Assembly: GCF_028368935.1 (NCBI RefSeq)
Contig: NZ_JAQNDK010000004.1
Span: 682,001 to 746,000 of the forward strand
Source: Sorangium aterium
GTDB taxonomy: Bacteria > Myxococcota_A > Polyangia > Polyangiales > Polyangiaceae
Reading direction: 5' to 3'
DNA: 64,000 bases
Of the stretch, positions 27,134 to 36,282 are shown piece after piece (position 1 is the first letter of the stretch; each line of letters starts with the position of its first letter). The notes beneath the pieces are model-generated. The model did not search any database. It was not told where the DNA came from and saw nothing but the letters and a program-made list of their open reading frames with translations. The position numbers and the translations under genes were made by a program.

Positions 27134-28215
27134 CAGAACACCCCATAGGTCTGGAGGAGCTTGCGGAGCTCCTCGTCTTCCTTGAAGAAGAGCCGGTCGA
27201 GTCCGCCCTGGAACTCACGCCCGATGTCCCGCACCCGCTTGAAGGTCGGGTCGCTGCCCAGCTGATCGTCCAGCGGCAGCTGCTTCAGCCGGCCGCGCTC
27301 CTCTTCGTTCGAGAGGAGCGCGAGGAAAGCGTCGTAGCTGTCGAACAGCGTGCGCGCCGTCTCCGCGGAGATCGAGGGCCGGAGCAGCACCTCGGCCAGG
27401 CTCTCCAGGGGCGTCACCCGGATGCGCTCTCGCAGGAAGCGCACGAGCGCCGGCGTCGAGAGCCGCTCGCCGTCGTCGGTCAACGTCGTCCGATCCTTGC
27501 AGAACAGCTCGAAGCCGAAGCAGGTGAGGAGCCCGCTCACGAAGATGAGCTTCCGCGACATCCTGAGCTTCGCGTTGCGGAGCGCCCAGCCCGAGCTGCG
27601 CTCCCGCTGCTTGTAGACGAAATCGACGGCGACCGTGCGCCAGTACCGGACGATGTCGTTCAGGAGGAACATCGGGAGGATCTCGCGCTTGCTGCCGTAG
27701 CGCAGCCCGCGGTCGTCTTCCACGTACCGTGAGAGCACGAGCCTGAGCACCCGCTCGTGGGCGTCCGGCTGGCCGATCGCGAGCGACTCGAGGAGCAGCA
27801 GGATGCGCTGGGTCGTGTTCTTGTTCGTGTCCTCCTGCCCGCCGATCTGGTGGAGGATCGGGTGGCTGAAGGCCACGTTGCCGAACACGCCCGTCGGGCC
27901 CGGCTCATGGAACTTCGCTTCCTTCAGGATCCTCGTGATGGCCTGGGCCTGGCTGAAATGCCCCTCGTCGGCCTGACCGTCGATGAGCAGCGTCCAGTCG
28001 AGATCGCTGCCGGTGGTGTACTCGCCCCGCGCCAGCGAGCCGAAGACGACCACGCTCGTGTCGCACGGGATCTGCTCGCGGAGCAGCGCCGCGAGCCGCG
28101 CCCGGGTCTCCGCCGAGAGCCGCGCGGCCGCCTCGATGCTCGGCCACGATCGGCCCGTCTTCTCGCCGATCCGCTCGATGGCGCTCCGCGGCGCCGCGCC
28201 TTCATCGTTCGTCAT
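27133..28215 (-). CDS. DNA polymerase beta-type nucleotidyltransferase, unknown substrate
   Basis: ATG 28215 is preferred (GAGGG eight bases before it); an upstream GTG would add three residues. The 360 aa product opens with a minimal nucleotidyltransferase site: FGSLARGEYTTGSDLDW, with Gly-Ser at 59-60 and the metal-binding Asp71-x-Asp73. The remaining 270 residues are helical (for example PMFLLNDIVRYWRTVAVDF, LRNAKLRMSRKLIFVSGL) and match no family I recognise. Such enzymes transfer NMP groups to proteins, RNA or small molecules. The middle position in a trio with a kinase-fold protein upstream and a metal-dependent TIM barrel downstream, the latter overlapping by one base, suggests a shared substrate. 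Confidence 0.75.
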   Translation of the reverse strand: MTNDEGAAPRSAIERIGEKTGRSWPSIEAAARLSAETRARLAALLREQIPCDTSVVVFGSLARGEYTTGSDLDWTLLIDGQADEGHFSQAQAITRILKEAKFHEPGPTGVFGNVAFSHPILHQIGGQEDTNKNTTQRILLLLESLAIGQPDAHERVLRLVLSRYVEDDRGLRYGSKREILPMFLLNDIVRYWRTVAVDFVYKQRERSSGWALRNAKLRMSRKLIFVSGLLTCFGFELFCKDRTTLTDDGERLSTPALVRFLRERIRVTPLESLAEVLLRPSISAETARTLFDSYDAFLALLSNEEERGRLKQLPLDDQLGSDPTFKRVRDIGREFQGGLDRLFFKEDEELRKLLQTYGVF

Positions 28216-28294
28216 CGATCGCACCCTCGATCGCGGGAGCCGTTCATTGAGCGCATCGCATCAGAGCGCGCCGCGGCGCACCGCGTTGCGCGCC

Positions 28295-29191
28295 TCACGC
28301 CCCGCCGTCGCCGGGGAGCGCGAGCCCGAACCACCGGTTCACGAGGTCATGGTGCTCCTCGAGGCGGTCGCGGTAGCGGGGGGTGCCCTCGAGCGCGGCC
28401 CGCTCGAAATCGACCCAGTACAGGGCGCCCGTCTTCTCGCCGACGAGCACGTTCCCGAGCTTGACGTCGAGCGGCGCGACGCCGCGAGCGTTCATCGCCC
28501 GGACGATCTCCTCGATCCGGCCGCGGTAGGCCTCTCCTCCGCGGCTCGCGAACGCCTCGATCTCTCGCCGATCGCGGTCTGGATCGAACAGCTGGCCGAG
28601 CGGCGCGAGGTCGATGTCGAGCACCTTCTCCCCGCGCTCGGCGACCTGATGTTGCAGCGTCCGTCCGCGCACGTAGTCGAGGTAAAGGGTGCGCGTGGCG
28701 AGGCTGAGATCGCGAATCCTCGGGACGTTGGGGAGGTCGCGAAGGCGGAAGAGCGAGGCTGCTTCGTTGTAGAAGAAGAGACCCAGCAGGGCGAAGAGGT
28801 GGGCCTGGAGCGGCGCGTTCTGCGGCTGGCCGATGAAGCGCTTGCGGACGCAGACGTAGCCGTTGCGCAGCACGACGTGCAGCCGGTAGCGCAGGCGCGG
28901 CATCTTCTCGCTGCGCCGGTTGAAGAAGGCCACGTCGGCCGGGTGGACCGCGAAGGCGAAGCCGTCCTGATCGAGCTCCGCGAGCACCCTGTCCCCCGGG
29001 CCGAGCTCGGCGACCGATGGGATCTCGCTCGGGGTCACGGCGTCGGGCACGGGGAGCGGGTTCTCGGCGAGCCGGCGCGCAAGGAGCGCTCTGACCGTCT
29101 CGAGCCGCACGGCGAGCAGCCTCGTCGCGGCGTCCATGCCGGGCACGCGGCGCATGCCTTCGTCAAGGGCGCGCCGAAGCTCAGGGTTCAT
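28295..29191 (-). CDS. Kinase-fold protein, distantly related to RIO/Kdo kinases
   Basis: A 298 aa protein with a divergent protein-kinase fold. A candidate ATP lysine lies in GYVCVRKRF and an alpha-C Glu in FFYNEAAS. The catalytic loop reads VAPLDVKLGNVLV (Asp, Lys and Asn kept, His-Arg replaced by Pro-Leu), and the metal site is WVDFER (Asp kept, DFG to DFE). This is the layout of RIO-, Kdo- and InaA-type kinases, which phosphorylate sugars, lipids or proteins. It is the first gene of the minus-strand trio, 79 bases before the nucleotidyltransferase, and diverges from a glycosyltransferase pair. A role in glycan or lipid modification is an inference from that context. Confidence 0.7.
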   Translation of the reverse strand: MNPELRRALDEGMRRVPGMDAATRLLAVRLETVRALLARRLAENPLPVPDAVTPSEIPSVAELGPGDRVLAELDQDGFAFAVHPADVAFFNRRSEKMPRLRYRLHVVLRNGYVCVRKRFIGQPQNAPLQAHLFALLGLFFYNEAASLFRLRDLPNVPRIRDLSLATRTLYLDYVRGRTLQHQVAERGEKVLDIDLAPLGQLFDPDRDRREIEAFASRGGEAYRGRIEEIVRAMNARGVAPLDVKLGNVLVGEKTGALYWVDFERAALEGTPRYRDRLEEHHDLVNRWFGLALPGDGGA

Positions 29192-29278
29192 GCCCGTCTA
29201 GTAGCCGCTTCCGCTCGGCAAATCAAAAGGTGAGGTGACGGCGAGGCGAGGTGGTACGCTGATCCAGCGACCTTGGGC

Positions 29279-29357
29279 GCGCGTCGATGAACGTTGGCGT
29301 GCGTCGGCGAGCGTGGACGAACGTGGACGCGCGTCGACGAACGTGGACGCGCGCCAG
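29279..29357 (+). repeat. Imperfect tandem repeat (GCGTCGAYGAACGTGGACGC-type) upstream of glycosyltransferase genes
   Basis: Units of about 12-20 bases built from GAACGTGGACGC and GCGTCGACGA follow one another four or five times in the divergent gap between the kinase-fold gene and the first glycosyltransferase. The AACGTGG core recalls the arms of the hairpin repeats at 19868 and 31785. It is not obviously coding. Confidence 0.6.
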
Positions 29358-29462
29358 ACGCCAAGACCGCCGGCGTGCCGGGTGGGCGTTTGGCAGCGCG
29401 TGGGGTGATGGTGGGTGCGGTTTGCGCTTCAACAGGAGACCCGATTCGGGTAGCAAGCCTTC

Positions 29463-30542
29463 ATGGGGAATTCGACGCTGCGGATCGTCCATGTCGTGAG
29501 CAGCCTGAACGGCGGAGGCATGGAGCATTTCGTGCTGCGCCTCGCCGAGGCGCAGCGGCGCCACGGCCACGACGCCTCCATCCTCGCGCTGCGCGGCGGT
29601 CCGCTGGCGGAGCTGGCGCGGCAGCGGACGCTGCCGACCACGGTGCTGGGCGGGCGTCTCCCCAAGCGGCTCGCGCACGCGGCCCTCTCCTTCGGGCGCT
29701 CCCGGCCGCACGTCGTCCACGCGCACAACCCCACTGCGCTCCACTACGCCACGATCGGCAAGCTCCTTACGCGCGCGCGGCTCGTCTTCACCGATCACGC
29801 CCAGACCCGCGGGATCATCCGCGTTCCGTCGCGCTTCGAGTGGCGTGAAACGGACGCTGTCGTCGGCTGTTCGCAGGACACGGCAAACAAGAGCGGCGCG
29901 GTCGGCGTGGCCAGCAACATCTCTGTCATTCACAACGGGATCGACATCACCCCGGCCAAGCGGACGCGCGACGAGGTGCGCGCCGAGCTCGGCCTTGGCC
30001 CGGACGTGTTCGTCGGCATCATGCCCGCCGCGTTCCATCCGGTGAAGGCGCACGACGTGCTGCTCCGGGCGCTCGCGCGGCTCCGGGAGCGGGGCGTCGC
30101 GGTCACGGTGCTCGTCGTCGGCGACGGCGACGAGCGCGATCGCATCCACGGGCTCGCGAGGGAGCTCGGGGTCCACGGCGCCGAGGCGCGCTTCCTCGGC
30201 TTCCGCAAGGACGTGCCCGATCTGCTCGTCGCCGCCGATTTCTTCACGCTGCCCTCGCGCGACGAGGGGCTGCCGCTCGCCGTCCTCGAGGCCATGGCGC
30301 GCGGCCTCCCTGTCGTGGTGACGCCGGTCGGCGGGGTCCCGGAGGTGGTGCGGCACGAGGAGCACGGCCTGATCGTCCCCGTGGACGGGCACGACGCCCT
30401 CGCGGACGCGATCGAGCGGCTCGCGAGCGATCCCGCGCTGGGGCGGCGGCTCGGCGAGGCGGGGCACGTCCGGGTGCGCGACGACTTCTCGTTCGAGAAG
30501 ATGACGCGCAAATACGAGCAACTCTATTTCCGCCTCACGTGA
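29463..30542 (+). CDS. GT4 family glycosyltransferase
   Basis: The 359 aa protein has the two-Rossmann GT-B fold of family GT4. The N-terminal acceptor half has VVSSLNGGGMEHFVLRLAEA and VVHAHNPTALHY. The C-terminal donor half has GIMPAAFHPVKAHDVLLRA, VVGDGDERD, DFFTLPSRDEGLPLAVLEAMA (the E-x7-E motif) and PVVVTPVGGVPEVV. It should add a sugar from a nucleotide donor to a lipid-linked or surface glycan at the inner face of the membrane. No signal or membrane segment is present. A second GT4 gene starts 14 bases after the stop, so the two form an operon. Confidence 0.93.
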   Translation: MGNSTLRIVHVVSSLNGGGMEHFVLRLAEAQRRHGHDASILALRGGPLAELARQRTLPTTVLGGRLPKRLAHAALSFGRSRPHVVHAHNPTALHYATIGKLLTRARLVFTDHAQTRGIIRVPSRFEWRETDAVVGCSQDTANKSGAVGVASNISVIHNGIDITPAKRTRDEVRAELGLGPDVFVGIMPAAFHPVKAHDVLLRALARLRERGVAVTVLVVGDGDERDRIHGLARELGVHGAEARFLGFRKDVPDLLVAADFFTLPSRDEGLPLAVLEAMARGLPVVVTPVGGVPEVVRHEEHGLIVPVDGHDALADAIERLASDPALGRRLGEAGHVRVRDDFSFEKMTRKYEQLYFRLT

Positions 30543-30556
30543 CAGGCGAGCGCGCG

Positions 30557-31750
30557 ATGAAGGTACTGGTCTTCACCCATCATTACCCTTCCACGCGGCT
30601 GCCGACGATGGCGCCGTACAGCTATCACACGTACAGGGCGCTCGCGCGCCGCTGCGAGCTCCGGCTCGTGGCCCCGATCCCCTGGTGGACGCGCGCGCGC
30701 GGGGCGTCACGGGAGCTCTTCGGCGGCACGCGCGAGGCGCACACCGGCATCGACGCGCTGTTCCCCACGTACTGGTCGATCCCGGGGCTGCCGAGCCTGC
30801 ACGCGCAGGCGCTCCGCGCATCGCTCCGGCGCACGATGGCGGGGCTGCGGCGCGAGTTCCCGTACGACGCGATCCTGGCCGCGTGGGCCTATCCCGACAC
30901 CGTCGCCGCGGAGGCGTTCGCGCGGGAGGCGGGGGTGCCTGTCGTCACGACGGTGCTCGGCAGCGACATCAACGAGCAGCCGAGGAACGCCGCGCTGCGG
31001 GCCCAGATCGCGCCGGCGCTCCAGCGCTGCGCCCGGGTGGTCGCGGTGAGCGGGGCGCTCGGAGAGCGCCTGGTCGAGCTCGGGGTGCCGCGGGAGCGCG
31101 TCGTGGTGCAGCACAACGCGGTCGATGGCGCGCGGTTCGCGATCCGGGATCGGGCCGAGCCGCGGCGGCGCTTCGGCGTCCCGGCGGACGCGAAGGTGGT
31201 GCTGTACGCCGGTTATCACGTGCCCGAGAAGGGCGTGGACGTCCTCGTGGACGCGATGGCGCACCTCGACCGGGCGGGCCGCCGCGACATTCACCTGATG
31301 ATGGTGGGCGGTGGCGAGCTGCTCGAGCCGCTGCGCGCGAAGGTGAGCGCGCTCGGCCTGGGCGATCGCGTGCGGCTGTTCGGCTGGGCGCTGCCCGTCG
31401 AGATCCCGGACTACATGGCCGCGTGCGACGTGTTCTGCCTGCCGAGCCGCCGCGAGGGCTGCCCGAACGTCGTCCTGGAGGCGCTCGCCTCGGGCCGCCC
31501 CGTCGTCGGAACCCGTGTCGGCGGAGTGCCGGAGCTCGTCCGCGAAGGGCACGGGGGCAATGGCCTCCTCGTCCCTCCCGGCGATCCCGGGGCGCTCGGG
31601 GCCGCGTTGACGCGAGCGATGGACACGGCATGGGAGCCGGAGGCCCTGCGGGGCAGCGTGGGGGCTCTGTCATGGGACGTCGTGGGGGAGCGCTATCACG
31701 CGCTCCTGAAAGAGGTCCTCAGCGAACAGAGCGGTCGCGGGCCGGGCTGA
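30557..31750 (+). CDS. GT4 family glycosyltransferase (TuaC-like)
   Basis: ATG 30557 is chosen over the overlapping GTG 30539 because AGGCGAG lies six bases before it; 397 aa. The start (MKVLVFTHHYPSTRLPTMAPY) and DAILAAWAYPDTVAAEAFA resemble TuaC-type transferases of cell-wall polysaccharides. The donor half is clear: VVLYAGYHVPEKGVDVL, MMVGGGELLEPL, CDVFCLPSRREGCPNVVLEAL (E-x7-E) and VVGTRVGGVPELV. It probably acts after the preceding GT4 enzyme on the same glycan. Its stop codon is followed by hairpin repeat copy 2. Confidence 0.92.
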   Translation: MKVLVFTHHYPSTRLPTMAPYSYHTYRALARRCELRLVAPIPWWTRARGASRELFGGTREAHTGIDALFPTYWSIPGLPSLHAQALRASLRRTMAGLRREFPYDAILAAWAYPDTVAAEAFAREAGVPVVTTVLGSDINEQPRNAALRAQIAPALQRCARVVAVSGALGERLVELGVPRERVVVQHNAVDGARFAIRDRAEPRRRFGVPADAKVVLYAGYHVPEKGVDVLVDAMAHLDRAGRRDIHLMMVGGGELLEPLRAKVSALGLGDRVRLFGWALPVEIPDYMAACDVFCLPSRREGCPNVVLEALASGRPVVGTRVGGVPELVREGHGGNGLLVPPGDPGALGAALTRAMDTAWEPEALRGSVGALSWDVVGERYHALLKEVLSEQSGRGPG

Positions 31751-31784
31751 GGCGCTGTCAGCTGCCCGATCCGCGCGACGGACA

Positions 31785-31991
31785 CCAACGTGAACGTGAA
31801 CGTGAACGTGAACGTGAACGTGAACGTGAACGTGAACGTGAACGTGGTCGTGGTCGTGGTCGTTCACGGCCTACCGTTGACGACCACGACCACGACCACG
31901 TTCACGTTCACGACCACGTAAACGTTCACGACCACGACCACGACCACGTAAACGTTCACGACCACGTAAACGTTCGGATGTAGGAGAACGC
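31785..31991 (+). repeat. Hairpin repeat element, copy 2 (expanded AACGTG array)
   Basis: Ten perfect AACGTG units (31787-31846) run into GTCGTG units. A 30-base arm 31834-31863 pairs perfectly with 31880-31909 around TCACGGCCTACCGTTG, nearly the same loop as copy 1. Three further right-arm units built on ACGTAAACGTTCACGACC follow, and the element ends with the same flank (GTAAACGTTCGGA to GTAGGAGAACGC). It lies between two converging genes, as copy 1 does, and occupies most of the 308-base gap 31751-32058; the rest shows nothing else. Confidence 0.9.
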
Positions 31992-32058
31992 GGCGCGAAG
32001 CGTGGTTAACGCTATGCGCCTCGGGCCTACGGTGTTGTCGGAGGGGGGACTGGTCGCG

Positions 32059-33192
32059 TCAGCTCGCGCAGGGCGGCGGCTTCAGGCGGTGATCCCTGTA
32101 GTCACCGGGATTGCCCGTCTTTCCCTCGAGCGCGGCGATCGCGATATTGTACATCTCCCGCGCGGTCACGTAGTGGAGCACCCACTCCTTGCCATCGTTG
32201 TAACGGGTGGTGAGCTCCCGGTGCAGCGCGTGGCCCCCGGCGCCGAGCAGCGACTCCGCCTGTTCCTCGGGCGCGCCGTGCGTGTAGACCTTGACGAACA
32301 CCCACTCGGGCCTCCCCTCGACGTGGATGTTCTGATCCACCCACGTCTTCACCCGGTCCGGCGTCGGCGGATCGACCGCCTGGAGCGCGCCGTACTCCAT
32401 CCGCATCCGCACCCGGCTCCCCCGGCGTGTCAGCGCGAGCGCGAGCGGGCCCTCGATCATCAGGATCCTGTCCTCCAGCACCTCGCCGACCTTGGCCCGC
32501 GCCCCCACGGCGTGGGCGCTCCGGCGCGCCAGGTTGCCCGTCGGCCAGTAGATCTGGTTCACGATGGAGTGCTGCGACTCGTCGGGTGCCGACGGGAACG
32601 TGTAGTCGGCATAGCAGCCCGTCTCGAAGAGGAGCGGGAGCTCCGCGTCGACTCCGCAGTTCCGCGAGTCCCGCCCGGAGTTCGCCAGGCACCAGTTGCC
32701 GTGGATGAACCCGTAACGCATGCGCCCGTCCGGGTCGCGCGAGAAATGCCCGTGCTTCCCCAGGATGTCCAGGTACCTGAGGATGTCCGCGCGCAGGTTC
32801 TCCTCCGTGTCGTTGTGGTGGTGCAGGTGCAGCTCCACCTCGCCGAAGCCGCTGCGCGTGAGGTCCGCCAGCGCGTCGAGCCACCCGGGCGTGTACTGCT
32901 CCCCCGGAAAGAAGAAGCTGTGACGCGGGTGCCGGCCGTCCGCGTCGCGGTACGCGCCGGCCATCTCGGGATACCCCTTCGACCACGCCCTCACCCGCGC
33001 GTCGCCGACCTCCGGTGTGGCGTTCTCCCACCCTGGCTCCCAGTGATCGCAGACCGCGAAGAGCAGGTGCCGCGGACCGAGCGGACGCGGAGCACGGGCG
33101 TTCTCGATCCTCTGCCGGGCGTAGCCGCCGAGCCAGTTGTGGAGGTTCTTGTTCTTGAGATACTGGAGCTTCGCCTGGAGTGTTCCGATCAT
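32059..33192 (-). CDS. Polysaccharide deacetylase-like protein
   Basis: A 377 aa protein without a signal peptide. Motifs recall the NodB/carbohydrate esterase 4 fold in divergent form: AVCDHWEPGW (possible metal Asp/His), a HLHHHNDT block in place of the H-x3-H motif, and FIHGNWCLANSG and WVFVKVYTHG as later strand ends. I know similar proteins as uncharacterised deacetylase-like genes in polysaccharide loci. It converges on the two glycosyltransferase genes across hairpin repeat copy 2. That supports, but does not prove, a role in trimming or modifying the glycan they make. Confidence 0.6.
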   Translation of the reverse strand: MIGTLQAKLQYLKNKNLHNWLGGYARQRIENARAPRPLGPRHLLFAVCDHWEPGWENATPEVGDARVRAWSKGYPEMAGAYRDADGRHPRHSFFFPGEQYTPGWLDALADLTRSGFGEVELHLHHHNDTEENLRADILRYLDILGKHGHFSRDPDGRMRYGFIHGNWCLANSGRDSRNCGVDAELPLLFETGCYADYTFPSAPDESQHSIVNQIYWPTGNLARRSAHAVGARAKVGEVLEDRILMIEGPLALALTRRGSRVRMRMEYGALQAVDPPTPDRVKTWVDQNIHVEGRPEWVFVKVYTHGAPEEQAESLLGAGGHALHRELTTRYNDGKEWVLHYVTAREMYNIAIAALEGKTGNPGDYRDHRLKPPPCAS

Positions 33193-33812
33193 GTGCTCTC
33201 TCGACCGCGACGCGTTGGACCGGCGGCCGCCGCGGAGGAACGGATACTAACCTGGCCCCCCCGGGCGTAGCCATAGCCGCCTCGGGGCCGCGCAGCGATC
33301 AGGATCACGTCGCGGTCTCACGCGACGTCGCGCGGAGCGCGGCCCACCTGCCTCCCGGACGGCGCGCGTAAGGCAGGGCCCGCGCCGCGATCGTGCTCGC
33401 CACGTTCGTCCCCCGTGAGGCGCGCGCGACGCCGTCCTCGTCCCGCAAGCTGCGAGCGCACACGGCCCGCCCGCCCCCACGGCAAGGGATGCGCAGAGGC
33501 CATGGAAGCTCGAGCACACCCCCAGCAGAGCCCGAGCGGCCGTCCCGTACAGCCTCCGTACAGCGAACCCGTACGGTATGCATCGTGTCTTCAATTTTTG
33601 CATCTGGCTGTTCGTTGCGCTACCCCGCCTTGCCGAGCGAGGATGGGCTGTGAGGGGGACAAATCGCCCCACCTGTGGCGGTTTGTGCCGCCCAGTCTGT
33701 CAGCCGAGCACCCACCGTTGTGTCTACGGTGAGCATCCGCACCGGAGCCGCGCTGGCACGACGCCTGCTCTGGGGGGTGCGGACCGCAGCCATCACTGAT
33801 AAGGAGCCAGGC
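33193..33812. other. Intergenic region without a recognised gene
   Basis: There are 620 bases between the deacetylase-like gene (leftward) and the small gene at 33813. No frame on either strand shows a motif or a good ribosome site. A less GC-rich patch (33575-33610, ATGCATCGTGTCTTCAATTT) may hold a promoter for the small gene and GlgX. Confidence 0.45.
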
Positions 33813-34064
33813 ATGATGTCGACCACGATGACGCCGAGCGAAGAGATGGTCTCCCTCCCGCGGAGGGCCTCCCTCGAGTCACCAGCTTCCATGACCGAGG
33901 CGTGCGAGCTAGCCCGGCGGCTCGTGGACATGATCGAGCGCCTCAGGATGTGCACCCCGGAGGGGGATGAGGCGCAGGCGCTCCGCATTGCGGAGGGGAT
34001 GGCACGGAGCGTCGCGGATATCGTGACCGACGCCATGGGCAGCCGGCGCCCTCACGTCGCCTAG
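33813..34064 (+). CDS. Small hypothetical protein (83 aa)
   Basis: Not recognised. It is accepted as a gene because a near-perfect ribosome site (AAGGAG, 33801-33806) stands six bases before ATG 33813. The product starts MMSTTMTPSEEMVSL and forms two predicted amphipathic helices (TEACELARRLVDMIERLRM and ALRIAEGMARSVADIVTDAM), which could make a helical hairpin or dimer. No membrane segment or signal peptide. It lies 78 bases before GlgX on the same strand and may be cotranscribed with it. Confidence 0.6.
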   Translation: MMSTTMTPSEEMVSLPRRASLESPASMTEACELARRLVDMIERLRMCTPEGDEAQALRIAEGMARSVADIVTDAMGSRRPHVA

Positions 34065-34142
34065 CCGCGCAAACACGCCGGCCGGGGCGCCGAGGCCCGA
34101 GGGGGTGCCGCCCCAGCCGTGGATCGCGAAACCGAGACCAGC

Positions 34143-36272
34143 ATGAGCCACAAGCGCAAAGGATTGCGCCCGGGGGATCCGTACCCGCTGGGCGCGACAT
34201 GGGACGGTATTGGAACGCAGTTCGCCCTCTTTTCGGAGAACGCCGAGGCGGTGGATCTGTGCCTCGTCGACGATGAGGGGAACGAGCAACGCCTGCCGAT
34301 GCGTCACCGCACCTCCCTCGTCTGGCACGTCTACGTGCCGGAGGTCGGGCCCGGGCAGAAATACGCGTATCGCGTGCACGGCCCGTGGGCGCCGGAGCGG
34401 GGGTTGCGCTTCAACCCGCGGGTGCGCCTGCTCGATCCGTACGCGAAGGCGCTCGCCTCGCGGGTCCAGTGGGACGCGGGCGCGTTCGCCCACCGGAGCG
34501 GCGAGCCCGACGGCGACCTCGCCATGGCCGAGGGGGAGGCGCTCGGCGCCCCGCTCGGCGTCGTCATCGACCCGTCCTTCGACTGGGGCGGGGACCGGCG
34601 CCCGTACGTGCCGTTCCACCGCAGCGTCATCTACGAGGCGCACGTCCGCGGCCTGACGATGCAACACCCGGAGATCCCCGAGGAGCTCCGCGGGACCTAC
34701 CTTGGCATCGCCCACCCGGCCATCATCGGATACCTGCGGTATCTCGGCATCACGGCCATCGAGCTCCTGCCCGTGCACGCCTTCGTGCACGAGAAATTCC
34801 TGCTCGACAAGGGGCTCCGGAACTACTGGGGATACCACTCGATAGGCTTCTTCGCGCCGGACGTCGGGTACCGCGCAGGCGCCGAGGTGGCGTCGGAGGT
34901 GCGTCAGTTCAAGGAGATGGTGAAGGCGCTCCACGCCGCCGGCATCGAGGTCATCCTCGATGTCGTCTACAACCACACGGCGGAGGGCAACCACCTGGGC
35001 CCGACGCTGAGCCTGCGCGGCATCGACAACCCGACCTACTACCGCCTCGTCCCTGGCAACGAGCGCTACTATTTCGACTACACGGGCACGGGGAACACCC
35101 TCAACGTGCGTCACCCGCAGACGCTCCAGCTGATCATGGACTCCTTGCGGTACTGGGTCCTCGAGATGCACGTGGACGGGTTCCGCTTCGACCTCGCGGC
35201 GGCGCTGGCGCGCGGCCTCCACGACGTCGACCAGCTCTCGAGCTTCTTCACGATCATCCACCAGGACCCGGTGCTCAGCCAGGTGAAGCTCATCGCCGAG
35301 CCCTGGGACGTGGGCCCCGGCGGCTACCAGGTGGGCAATTTCCCGGTGCGCTGGGCGGAGTGGAACGGCCGTTATCGGGACACGCTGCGGGACTTCTGGC
35401 GGGGCTCCGGCGGCATCGCCTCCGATCTCGGGTTCCGGATCACGGGGAGCAGCGACCTCTACGAGAACAGCGGGCGCAAGCCGTACACGAGCATCAACTT
35501 CGTCACGGCCCACGACGGCTTCACCCTGGCGGATCTCGTCTCCTACAACGAGAAGCACAACGAGGCGAACGGGGAGGGGGGCTGCGACGGCGCCGACGAC
35601 AACCGCTCGTGGAACTGCGGCGTCGAGGGGCCGACCGACGACCCCGAGATCCTGAAGCTGCGGGCGCGGCAGGCGCGGAACATCATGGCGTCGCTCCTGT
35701 TCTCGCAGGGGACTCCGATGATCCTCCACGGCGATGAGCGGGGGCGCACGCAGGAGGGGAACAACAACGGCTACTGCCAGGACAGCCCGCTCACGTGGCA
35801 GCCGTGGGGCTGGGACGAATCGTCGCGCGCGCTGCTGGAGTTCACGCGCAAATGCCTCCGCATCCGGCACGAGCACCCAGCGCTCAGGCGCTCGATCTTC
35901 TTCAAGGGGCGCCCGATCCGCGGCGGCAAGACCTACGATATCCAGTGGTACCGCCCGGACGGGGAGCTCATGACCGACGAGGACTGGTCGAACCCGTTCA
36001 CGCAGTGCGTCGGCGTGTTCCTGTCGGGAGAGGGGCTCGACGACGTGGACGAGGCGGGCGATCGGCTGGTCGACGACGACTTCGTCCTGCTGCTCAACGC
36101 GTCGCCGTGCGACCTGGGCTTCCTCCTCCCCTTCGCCGACGATGCCAGGCCGTGGCAGCTCCTCGTGGACACCCACGACGACGCCGCGGTCGAGACGCGG
36201 AGGGGCGGGGAAGAGACGGCGCTGACGTCGCGCTCGCTCAAGCTCTTCCTCCGGAGCAGGCGAGGCGCCTAG
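34143..36272 (+). CDS. glgX: Glycogen debranching enzyme GlgX
   Basis: ATG 34143 gives 709 aa, the normal GlgX/isoamylase length. An N-terminal CBM48-type sandwich (residues about 10-120) precedes the GH13 barrel. Region I is [10 protein letters not shown], region [11 protein letters not shown] (nucleophile Asp), region [12 protein letters not shown] (acid/base Glu) and region [12 protein letters not shown] (Asp). The enzyme removes short alpha-1,6 branches from phosphorylase-limit glycogen. No other glycogen gene is adjacent. It converges with the Eis-like gene, leaving only 10 bases between the stop codons. Confidence 0.96.
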   Translation: MSHKRKGLRPGDPYPLGATWDGIGTQFALFSENAEAVDLCLVDDEGNEQRLPMRHRTSLVWHVYVPEVGPGQKYAYRVHGPWAPERGLRFNPRVRLLDPYAKALASRVQWDAGAFAHRSGEPDGDLAMAEGEALGAPLGVVIDPSFDWGGDRRPYVPFHRSVIYEAHVRGLTMQHPEIPEELRGTYLGIAHPAIIGYLRYLGITAIELLPVHAFVHEKFLLDKGLRNYWGYHSIGFFAPDVGYRAGAEVASEVRQFKEMVKALHAAGIEVILDVVYNHTAEGNHLGPTLSLRGIDNPTYYRLVPGNERYYFDYTGTGNTLNVRHPQTLQLIMDSLRYWVLEMHVDGFRFDLAAALARGLHDVDQLSSFFTIIHQDPVLSQVKLIAEPWDVGPGGYQVGNFPVRWAEWNGRYRDTLRDFWRGSGGIASDLGFRITGSSDLYENSGRKPYTSINFVTAHDGFTLADLVSYNEKHNEANGEGGCDGADDNRSWNCGVEGPTDDPEILKLRARQARNIMASLLFSQGTPMILHGDERGRTQEGNNNGYCQDSPLTWQPWGWDESSRALLEFTRKCLRIRHEHPALRRSIFFKGRPIRGGKTYDIQWYRPDGELMTDEDWSNPFTQCVGVFLSGEGLDDVDEAGDRLVDDDFVLLLNASPCDLGFLLPFADDARPWQLLVDTHDDAAVETRRGGEETALTSRSLKLFLRSRRGA

Positions 36273-36282
36273 TGCGGGGCGC

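Noticed and set aside
31670-31867. A frame rich in His-Val repeats that could pass for a metal-binding peptide
   Set aside because: It is translated AACGTG repeat from the hairpin element, with no ribosome site.
31785-31991. Possible CRISPR-like array
   Set aside because: Units are 6-18 bases, without unique spacers of constant length; it is a tandem/hairpin repeat.
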